NCBI GenBank assembly: GCA_031270205.1
Contig: JAISYA010000080.1
Location: 1-7,379, forward strand
DNA: 7,379 nucleotides
From: Treponema sp.
GTDB lineage: Bacteria > Spirochaetota > Spirochaetia > Treponematales > Breznakiellaceae
Direction of reading: 5' to 3'
Part shown: in pieces, positions 1-5,861 of the stretch
Layout: each line of letters opens with the position of its first letter
Numbering within the stretch: the first letter of the stretch is position 1
Position numbers and translations under genes: made by a program
Notes under the pieces: model-generated
Database searches by the model: none
Told to the model about the DNA's origin: nothing
The model's input: the letters and a program-made list of their open reading frames with translations, nothing else

Positions 1-5
1 GCTAC

Positions 6-34
6 TTGTCAACATACCGGAAACACTCTACAAT
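6..34 (+). promoter_or_regulatory. Predicted sigma70-type promoter of tpiA
   Basis: A -35 box TTGTCA (6-11) and a -10 box TACAAT (29-34) are separated by exactly 17 bases, each one mismatch from consensus (TTGACA, TATAAT). Transcription would start near position 41, giving tpiA a leader of about 47 nt. This is seen directly in the sequence; that it is used in vivo is inference. It suggests tpiA starts its own transcript rather than depending on an upstream gene. Confidence 0.6.
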
Positions 35-58
35 TATGCCCGGAAGTTATTTGCTGTC

Positions 59-70
59 GGACTACGGTCC
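59..70 (+). promoter_or_regulatory. UNCG-type tetraloop hairpin in the tpiA leader
   Basis: The bases read GGAC-TACG-GTCC: a perfect 4-bp stem closed by a UACG loop on a C-G pair. UACG belongs to the UNCG class of unusually stable RNA tetraloops. It ends at base 70 and the Shine-Dalgarno AAAGGAG begins at 71, so it lies between the predicted start of transcription (about 41) and the ribosome site. It has no following T tract and is not a terminator. A role in protecting the mRNA or tuning ribosome access is inferred. Confidence 0.45.
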
Positions 71-77
71 AAAGGAG
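71..77 (+). promoter_or_regulatory. Shine-Dalgarno site of tpiA
   Basis: AAAGGAG lies 10 bases before the ATG at 88. It supports that start and a strongly translated gene. Confidence 0.75.
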
Positions 78-87
78 TGTTAACGCA

Positions 88-840
88 ATGAGCAGACCTT
101 ACTATATCGCCGGTAACTGGAAAATGCACAAAACCCGCGCCGAGGCGGCGGAGCTTGCCGGGGCTTTGGCCAGCCGGCTCGCGGACGGGAAGCATAAATA
201 CCTCGTAGCCCCTTCGTTCACCAGTCTTGAGACGGTGGGCGCGATTCTCAGGGGGACGAACATCCTCCTGGGGGCGCAGGACTGCGCCCCGGCGGAACAG
301 GGGGCGCATACCGGGGAGGTGTCGGTGCTGCAGCTCAAAGACCTGGGCGTTCAGGCGGTGATTCTCGGTCACAGCGAGCGCAGGCACATCTATAAAGAAG
401 ACGACGCGCTTATCAATAGAAAAGTGAAACTCGCCCTGAAGCACGGCTTTGAGGTGATCCTCTGCGTGGGAGAACTGCTGGAAGAGCGGGAGGCGGGCAG
501 GGCCGAAGCGGTCTGCGAAACCCAGACCATACAGGGCCTTGAAGGAGTGAGCGCCGCCGATATCCCGAAGATTACCATCGCCTATGAGCCGGTGTGGGCA
601 ATCGGGACCGGTAAAACCGCCACGCCGGAAGACGCGGACGCCATTCACGCCTTTGTGCGGAAAGTGATTGCCAGGCTCTACGGCACAGACGCGGCGGAAA
701 AGATCATCATCCAGTACGGCGGTTCGGTAAAGAGCGAAAACGCCGCCCAGCTTATGGCAAAGGAGCACATCGACGGCGCCCTGGTAGGCGGGGCGGCCCT
801 TACGGCGGAGACCTTTGTGCCGATAGCCAAGTTTGCCTAG
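88..840 (+). CDS. tpiA: Triosephosphate isomerase
   Basis: This cytoplasmic glycolytic enzyme interconverts dihydroxyacetone phosphate and glyceraldehyde 3-phosphate. All the signature parts are visible: N10 and K12 in GNWKMHK, catalytic H95 in GHSERR, catalytic E167 in YEPVWAIGTGKTAT (which includes the phosphate-closing loop 6), the YGGSV phosphate loop at 210-214 and GALVGGA at 230-236. The 250-residue length is normal for a single-domain TIM barrel and no key residue is missing. The ATG at 88 is chosen because it follows a strong Shine-Dalgarno site and places GNWK at the usual distance from the N terminus. A good promoter precedes it. The next gene starts 60 nt downstream on the same strand, but the two products have no evident functional link. 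Identification is essentially certain. Confidence 0.98.
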   Translation: MSRPYYIAGNWKMHKTRAEAAELAGALASRLADGKHKYLVAPSFTSLETVGAILRGTNILLGAQDCAPAEQGAHTGEVSVLQLKDLGVQAVILGHSERRHIYKEDDALINRKVKLALKHGFEVILCVGELLEEREAGRAEAVCETQTIQGLEGVSAADIPKITIAYEPVWAIGTGKTATPEDADAIHAFVRKVIARLYGTDAAEKIIIQYGGSVKSENAAQLMAKEHIDGALVGGAALTAETFVPIAKFA

Positions 841-842
841 CG

Positions 843-876
843 GTTTTCACGAAGCAAAAGGCCGCGTGAACAAAAC
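843..876 (+). other. Intercistronic stem-loop after tpiA
   Basis: A perfect 6-bp inverted repeat, TTCACG (846-851) and CGTGAA (865-870), encloses a 13-base loop. It can be lengthened by TT/AA pairing past a bulged C at 871. No T run follows, so it does not look like a classical Rho-independent terminator. It could be a 3' stabiliser or a weak attenuator that lowers kinase expression relative to tpiA. The structure is seen; the role is inferred. Confidence 0.3.
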
Positions 877-900
877 GCCGCCCGAAAAACGGTTTCTTAC

Positions 901-3699
901 ATGGCCCAAGTGCGAAAAAGAACATTAAAAGAACTTGTATACGATAACCCGGTAGTTGTCCTTTTCTGCATTGCCGGCCTCCTGGTATTGGTGATAGCGA
1001 TCTATGCCAGCGTTTTTATATCGTCCCTGTCTTCTTATTTCTGGGAAAGCGTTGAATACCGGATGCGTTCTGTCAGCGCCGCCGCGTCGCGTCTTGCCAC
1101 GGCGGAGGAGCTTGCCGCGCTTGTTGCTCCCGAGGACATGGACAAGCCGCTCTTCGCCGATATCCGTAAACGGCTCATTGCCTTTGGCGAAGAAAACGAG
1201 GTGCTTTTTGTGTATTTTATCAGGGCCACCGAAGAGGGCATGCTGCAGTTCATCGTTGACAACGATCTTACCGAAGACACGGTAAATCTTTCGACAGAAC
1301 CCATTCCCATGGAGGATTCGGCTCTGGAAGCCCTGGGCGGCAGGACGGCGGTTACCGGCCTGGGGGAATATTCCGCGGGCTATACGGGACTGCTCTCCGC
1401 CTTCGCGCCGGTTTTTGACGGGGAGGGTAATGTGGTAGCCCTCGCGGGGGTGGACATTACCGACGAGCAAAAGCTGGACACGCGGAACCGCATCATCGGG
1501 CTTTCGGTTATCATAATAATATCGACCCTGGCCGTTATTTTGTGCGGGATTCTGGGTTTCGCTATTGATAAAAAGAAACGGAACGCTATCTTCAGGCGGA
1601 TCAAACAGCAGGATCTGATGTCCGCCCTTTCCCGCAGTTTTATTTCTTCCGACAACGCGGCTTCCCTCATCACCGAGACGCTGCGCATGACCGGGGAATT
1701 CCTCGGCGTTGACCGGATACTCATAGGGGTTACCGAAAAGAATTCCGAAAAGTGCCGCGCCGCGTATGTGTGGGCCAGCTCCGACACGATTGTTACCGTT
1801 CCGGATACCACGGGCCTGAACACGCTTATCACCAGCATGTTCCCCGAAAAGCGGCCCGAATCCATTCCTACCGTTTGCTGCAACAATGTCCGCAACGACA
1901 ACCGCTATGAGGCGATACGCATGCTCGGTATACAGGCCTTTGTCTGGGCGCCCCTGTATGTGGAGGAACGGTTCTGGGCGATCTTAAGCATAGAGGAATT
2001 CAGCGCGAAGGTATGGACCGAAAGCGACCGCCAGCTGGGGAGCATGATGAGCAGCGTCATTGCCGGCGCGGTTGAGCGGGACCTCCGCGAAAAGGAGCGG
2101 GACGCGGCGCGGCAGGCGGCGGAACGGGCAAGCAAGGCCAAGAGCGATTTTCTTGCCAACATGAGCCATGAAATGCGGACCCCGATGAACGCCATTATCG
2201 GCATGACCTCCATCGCCCAGCATTCCCACGACATTGAAAAAAAGGAATACTGCCTTAACAAAATCGAAAACGCTTCCACCCACCTCCTGGGCGTGATCAA
2301 CGATATTCTTGACATGTCGAAGATCGAGGCGAATAAATTCGAGCTTTCCCCGGTGAATTTCAATTTTGAAAAAATGCTGCAAAAAATGGTAAACGTGATC
2401 AATTTCCGGCTGGAGGAGAAGCGCCAGCATTGCTCGGTGCACATTGACTGGAATATTCCCCGCACGCTCTACGGGGACGATCAGCGGCTTGCCCAGGTTA
2501 TCACCAATCTGATGACCAACGCGGTGAAGTTTACCCCCGAAGACGGCTCGGTGCGGCTTGACGCCGTACTTGACCAAAAGGACGGCGAGCTGTGCTTCAT
2601 CAAAATAAGCGTTACCGATACAGGCATCGGCATAAGCCCTGAACAGCAGCTGCGGCTGTTCGCTTCTTTTGAACAGGCCGATTCCAGTACCTCGCGGAAA
2701 TTCGGCGGCACGGGCCTTGGCCTTGCCATATCCAGGCGCATTGTGGAAATGATGGGCGGTGATATCCGTGTGGAGTCCGAGCTGGGAAAAGGCTCCTCGT
2801 TTATTTTTACCATCTGTATGCTGGAAGCGCCTGACCAGACGGAGGAAACACCCGCGCCGCTTAACTGGGAGACGCTGCGCGTCCTGGCGGTGGATGACGA
2901 TCCTGACATCCGCGAATATTTCGGCGAGTTGGCGCAGTGGCAGGGCTTTTTCTGTGAGACCGCCGGAGACGGTGAAGAGGCGCTGCGTCTGATTGAACAA
3001 AACAGCGCTTACGACGTGTACTTTGTGGACTGGAAGATGCCCGGCATTGACGGTATAGCGCTTTCCCGCAAAATAAAAGAAAAAGGCGGCGCCCGCTCGG
3101 TGATTATCATGATCTCCGCCAGCGAATGGGACCTTATTGAAGCGGAAGCGAAAGAAGCCGGCGTGGACCATTTTCTTCCCAAGCCGCTGTTTCCCTCAAG
3201 CATAGCGGACTGTATCAGCCGCGCCATGGGAGCGGTCTCTGATTTTCCCTCCGCGAAAAGTAACGGCGTCATCACCGACCGCTTTGACGGACGGCGGATT
3301 CTGCTTGCCGAGGATGTGGACATAAACCGGGAGATTGTGCTTACCCTGCTGGCGCCCACGGGCCTGGTAATTGACTGCGCCGAAGACGGCGGGAAAGCGG
3401 TCCGGCGCTACACCGAGTCCCCGCGGTCCTACGACCTGATCTTTATGGACGTGCAGATGCCCGAAATGGACGGCTTTGAGGCAACCCGGCGCATCCGGGC
3501 GTTTGAGGCGGAACAGCGGGAACAGGCGGCGGACGCGCCGGACGCGCCGAGGGAAATTCCGATAATCGCGATGACCGCCAATGTGTTCAAGGAGGATGTG
3601 GAGCAATGTCTGCAAGCGGGTATGAACAGCCACGTGGGAAAACCCCTTGACCTCAATGAGGTGATAGACAAACTGCACCAATACCTGGATACGCCATGA
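901..3699 (+). CDS. Membrane hybrid sensor histidine kinase, two receiver domains
   Basis: A 932-residue two-component kinase of the inner membrane. Visible order: short cytoplasmic N terminus; membrane helix about 17-40; extracytoplasmic region about 41-195 that resembles a Cache/PDC sensor (its end, GEGNVVALAGVDI, is typical); membrane helix about 198-222; GAF-like domain about 241-392; signalling helix 391-416; HisKA with phosphoacceptor H423 in MSHEMRTPMN; ATPase with N536/N540, DTGIGIS from D573 and GGTGLGLAIS from 602; receiver 1 (about 660-775; acidic pocket D665-D667, phosphoacceptor D710, S739, K761); receiver 2 (about 798-930; E804/D805, D850, T892, K914). No HAMP, HPt or output domain is seen, so a separate HPt or response regulator is expected. 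Every catalytic residue is intact. The ATG at 901 has no clear Shine-Dalgarno site, but the frame reaches back to the tpiA stop without another ATG, GTG or TTG. It overlaps the next gene by 4 nt. The signal sensed is unknown. Confidence 0.95.
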   Translation: MAQVRKRTLKELVYDNPVVVLFCIAGLLVLVIAIYASVFISSLSSYFWESVEYRMRSVSAAASRLATAEELAALVAPEDMDKPLFADIRKRLIAFGEENEVLFVYFIRATEEGMLQFIVDNDLTEDTVNLSTEPIPMEDSALEALGGRTAVTGLGEYSAGYTGLLSAFAPVFDGEGNVVALAGVDITDEQKLDTRNRIIGLSVIIIISTLAVILCGILGFAIDKKKRNAIFRRIKQQDLMSALSRSFISSDNAASLITETLRMTGEFLGVDRILIGVTEKNSEKCRAAYVWASSDTIVTVPDTTGLNTLITSMFPEKRPESIPTVCCNNVRNDNRYEAIRMLGIQAFVWAPLYVEERFWAILSIEEFSAKVWTESDRQLGSMMSSVIAGAVERDLREKERDAARQAAERASKAKSDFLANMSHEMRTPMNAIIGMTSIAQHSHDIEKKEYCLNKIENASTHLLGVINDILDMSKIEANKFELSPVNFNFEKMLQKMVNVINFRLEEKRQHCSVHIDWNIPRTLYGDDQRLAQVITNLMTNAVKFTPEDGSVRLDAVLDQKDGELCFIKISVTDTGIGISPEQQLRLFASFEQADSSTSRKFGGTGLGLAISRRIVEMMGGDIRVESELGKGSSFIFTICMLEAPDQTEETPAPLNWETLRVLAVDDDPDIREYFGELAQWQGFFCETAGDGEEALRLIEQNSAYDVYFVDWKMPGIDGIALSRKIKEKGGARSVIIMISASEWDLIEAEAKEAGVDHFLPKPLFPSSIADCISRAMGAVSDFPSAKSNGVITDRFDGRRILLAEDVDINREIVLTLLAPTGLVIDCAEDGGKAVRRYTESPRSYDLIFMDVQMPEMDGFEATRRIRAFEAEQREQAADAPDAPREIPIIAMTANVFKEDVEQCLQAGMNSHVGKPLDLNEVIDKLHQYLDTP
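3511..3548 (+). repeat. Short tandem repeats inside the second receiver domain
   Basis: GGACGCGCC occurs twice back to back (3531-3548) and encodes Asp-Ala-Pro twice. Just before it, GAACAGCGG is followed by the near-copy GAACAGGCGG (3511-3529). All remain in frame. Together they encode an Ala/Glu/Gln/Pro-rich insert before the IIAMTAN strand of receiver 2, at about residues 868-884. The insert looks like growth of a surface loop by small in-frame duplications. Confidence 0.6.
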
Positions 3700-4304
3700 G
3701 TTTTTTTTGTTTATTGTGGGTTCCCCTGTTGTACCTGTTCAGACACTCCATTACCGCCGAAGGGGGCGCCGGCGGCGTGTGGGCCCTGCTCCTAGGCAGC
3801 CTTACGGCGATTTTTCAGTTTTTTCTCGGCAGCCTGGTTGATCCCGGCGCTTTCGGCTTTTCCCGCTGGCTGTACGGTTTTGTGGACGTGATCGCCCTGC
3901 CGGTGCTGGTCCCCTTCGCCGTATATCTCCTGCTCATCCTGTGCAGGGCCTTGTCCGGCCCCCCCGATTTTGCCCATTTTATCCTGCTGTGGCTTATCCC
4001 GGTGGCCGCGCTGCGGGCGGTAAGCTGGAGTTCCCTGAACGATCCCCTCCTGCTGGTAATTGCTCCCCTGCTCTGGACAGCCCTCGCCGTGGGCATTCCC
4101 TTTTTCACCGGATTTATTATCCGGCGTTTCCGCTGGTATATAGTTATTCCCTCAGGACTGTGCGCCGCGGCCCTGCCCCTCGCCGCGGCAAGTTCCTACT
4201 GGGCGCTCTTTTCGCAGCGGCCCGTGCCGGGTTTTTCCCTCTTCGCCGCCGTCCTTATGCCCATGATAATCTCACTGCTTATTGATTTCATCAACGCGGA
4301 GTAA
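3696..4304 (+). CDS. Polytopic membrane protein of unknown function
   Basis: I do not recognise a family for this 202-residue protein. It is very hydrophobic, with probable membrane helices near residues 28-48, 61-85, 92-110, 116-142, 146-172 and 179-200, and perhaps another at 3-16, so six or seven in all. Charged residues are few and lie in short loops (RRFR at 143-146, for instance). No catalytic, nucleotide-binding or transporter signature is evident. Its ATG sits in the ATGA overlap with the kinase stop, and no separate Shine-Dalgarno site is clear, so it is probably made by translational coupling to the kinase. That points to a partner role, such as a sensory or stabilising membrane subunit, but this is inference from position only. 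Codons 2-5 contain a T8 run that could slip and shift the frame. It ends 18 nt from the convergent ppx/gppA gene. That it is a real gene is likely; its function is open. Confidence 0.8.
   Translation: MSFFCLLWVPLLYLFRHSITAEGGAGGVWALLLGSLTAIFQFFLGSLVDPGAFGFSRWLYGFVDVIALPVLVPFAVYLLLILCRALSGPPDFAHFILLWLIPVAALRAVSWSSLNDPLLLVIAPLLWTALAVGIPFFTGFIIRRFRWYIVIPSGLCAAALPLAAASSYWALFSQRPVPGFSLFAAVLMPMIISLLIDFINAE
3701..3708 (+). repeat. T8 homopolymer at the start of the membrane-protein gene
   Basis: Eight T residues follow ATGAG and span codons 2 to 5 (AGT TTT TTT TGT). A gain or loss of one base would destroy the frame at once while leaving the kinase gene, which ends at 3699, untouched. No stable GC hairpin precedes it, so it does not look like a terminator. 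Confidence 0.45.
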
Positions 4305-4322
4305 ATAGCAACCAACGGAGCC

Positions 4323-5852
4323 TTAACTCAAAAACACCTTGTACCCGAACACGTCCTGAAACAGTCCGGCCTTTTCCTCTATGCCTATCAGCTCAAGGGA
4401 AAGGTCATACACGCGCTCGGCGTGCAGCGCCACGGTCTCGCTCCTCCGCTCCACAGTGATGGTTTTTATCTGCTGGGAATGGCCCCGGTCAAGGGCATCG
4501 GCCACACGGAGTATCGAAGCCATTTTGAGCACCAGTATCCGCTCTTCGCGCTGCAGGGTAACGTATTCAAAGTCAGATTCCGAGGGCGGGTCTCCCCGGT
4601 GGTAGCGGACCACGTTGGCGATGATGTCCATCTCGTCCCGGTGCAGGCCGAAAATCTCCGAGTTGGCGACAATGTACTGTCCGTGTTTCTGGTGACCGGA
4701 GCTTGTGATGTACATGCCGATGTCGTGGAGAATTGCGGCGGTCTCCAGCATCATGCGCTGGCGGCGGTTCATGCCGTGCTCCTTTGCCAGCGCGTCAAAG
4801 AGGATCATGCAGAGATGCGCCACATGCCTTGAGTGGGCCTCGTCGAAGTGGAACTTCCGCCCCAGGTTGACCGCCGAGGCGGTGATCTGGGAGAAAAATT
4901 CCTCCTGCAATTCGGAGTCCACACCCAGGGCAAGGTCTATGAGGTAGCCTTCCCGAATGGATACCTGGGGAACCACCAGGCGGGACGCGCCGGTCTGATC
5001 AAGGAAGAGGCGCAGCGTTAAAATGCCGGGGATAAAGCCCTCGGCCTCGGCGTAGGAGATTTTCAGTTTCCGCACACACTCCTCAATGCTGAAACTGCGC
5101 ACCCTTTCGGCAAACGCGATAAAATTATCCCGCTCAATAATCCTGCAATGTTCATTTAACTCCGTCCCGACCGTACCCGCGGCGAAACGGGCGTCGGAAC
5201 CGGCGACGACAAAAGTCCGCACATGGGCCAGGTCCATCTCGGCGTTCAAAAGGCCCGAAGTATTCCTGATGCTTTCGTTGAGGTAACGCTCCGGGGAAAA
5301 GCCCGCGCCCATTCCAAGACGGGAGCGCTGATCGATAATGATTGTGCCCAGCCTGATACTGTGGGCCGCCACCATCTGCCCCCGCCGCAGGAGCATGATT
5401 TCGGTTGATCCTCCCCCTATTTCGATGATCATCGAATTGGCTTTCCAGAACAGGGGAAGGTCCTGCTTGAGGGCGAACTTCACCGCCAGATACATCAGCC
5501 GGTTTTCTTCAATCCCTTCGACAATGGAGAGGTTGAAGCCCGTTTCCTGCCGCACGCGGTCAATAAACACGTCGCGGTTACGCGCAACACGCAGGGCGCT
5601 GGTGGCAATGGCGTGAATGTCCGCGGCGGCAATACCCCAGCCGGCGAGCAGTTCGCGGTAGCTCTGCAGGACCGAAAGGCACTCAAGCACCGACTCGCGG
5701 GAAATCTCCCCGGATGTAAACACATCGCGGCCCAGCGCCACCGGCCGCCCGGCGCGGTCCACCGCCTTCCACTCCCGGCCCCGTATTTCCGCCACGAAGA
5801 GCCTTATGCCGGTAGAGCCAATTTCAAGAACAGCGACCAGACGGTTTTCCAT
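4323..5852 (-). CDS. Ppx/GppA family phosphatase with C-terminal HD domain
   Basis: Members of this family hydrolyse polyphosphate from its ends or convert pppGpp to ppGpp; sequence alone does not separate the two. The 509-residue cytoplasmic protein has an ASKHA-fold Ppx-GppA region (about 5-305) and an HD-type helical domain (about 325-500), the usual long-form layout. Visible motifs are phosphate loop 1 EIGSTGIRL (10-18), ATSALRVARN (83-92), VEGIEENRL (111-119, holding the expected catalytic Glu), phosphate loop 2 EIGGGSTEI (144-152), and VSIREGYL (297-304). In the HD part, H343, H376-D377, H390 or H404, H418 and D452 give a plausible complete metal-binding set. Odd points are Glu where most relatives have Asp at the start of both phosphate loops, and STG instead of SNS in the first. 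The ATG at 5852 is the first possible start after an in-frame TAA. No Shine-Dalgarno site is seen. It is the second gene of a pair with the upstream hydrolase, 9 nt away, so coupling or reinitiation is likely. Confidence 0.93.
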   Translation of the reverse strand: MENRLVAVLEIGSTGIRLFVAEIRGREWKAVDRAGRPVALGRDVFTSGEISRESVLECLSVLQSYRELLAGWGIAAADIHAIATSALRVARNRDVFIDRVRQETGFNLSIVEGIEENRLMYLAVKFALKQDLPLFWKANSMIIEIGGGSTEIMLLRRGQMVAAHSIRLGTIIIDQRSRLGMGAGFSPERYLNESIRNTSGLLNAEMDLAHVRTFVVAGSDARFAAGTVGTELNEHCRIIERDNFIAFAERVRSFSIEECVRKLKISYAEAEGFIPGILTLRLFLDQTGASRLVVPQVSIREGYLIDLALGVDSELQEEFFSQITASAVNLGRKFHFDEAHSRHVAHLCMILFDALAKEHGMNRRQRMMLETAAILHDIGMYITSSGHQKHGQYIVANSEIFGLHRDEMDIIANVVRYHRGDPPSESDFEYVTLQREERILVLKMASILRVADALDRGHSQQIKTITVERRSETVALHAERVYDLSLELIGIEEKAGLFQDVFGYKVFLS

Positions 5853-5861
5853 AAGCGCTTT
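5853..5861 (-). other. 9-nt same-frame junction between hydrolase and ppx/gppA
   Basis: Read on the minus strand, the hydrolase TAA is followed by AAAGCGCTT and then the ATG of the phosphatase. The spacer holds the perfect palindrome AAGCGCTT (5853-5860) and no Shine-Dalgarno core. Both genes are in the same frame, so a single TAA separates them. Translation of the second gene probably depends on ribosomes finishing the first. Confidence 0.6.

Noticed and set aside
34..768. 244-codon minus-strand frame covering tpiA
   Set aside because: tpiA on the other strand is complete with all catalytic residues; the antisense product has no family signature and starts in the tpiA promoter region only by chance.
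1876..1881. Paired cysteines C326-C327 in the GAF domain as a redox or chromophore site
   Set aside because: Two neighbouring cysteines alone are weak evidence; no CxxC, haem or bilin-binding context is visible, so I did not report it as a finding.
1984..3171. 395-codon open frame on the minus strand inside the kinase gene
   Set aside because: It is a shadow of a GC-rich coding strand: the opposite frame encodes intact kinase, ATPase and receiver motifs, and the antisense product shows no recognisable domain.
3680..3710. Rho-independent terminator after the kinase, suggested by the T8 run
   Set aside because: Only a 3-bp stem can form before the Ts, and the next gene starts within this stretch, so termination here is unlikely.
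4305..4322. Terminator between the convergent genes
   Set aside because: The 18-base gap and its flanks contain no GC-rich hairpin with a T run. A 5-bp repeat TTGAT/ATCAA (4282-4294) inside the membrane-protein gene is too weak.
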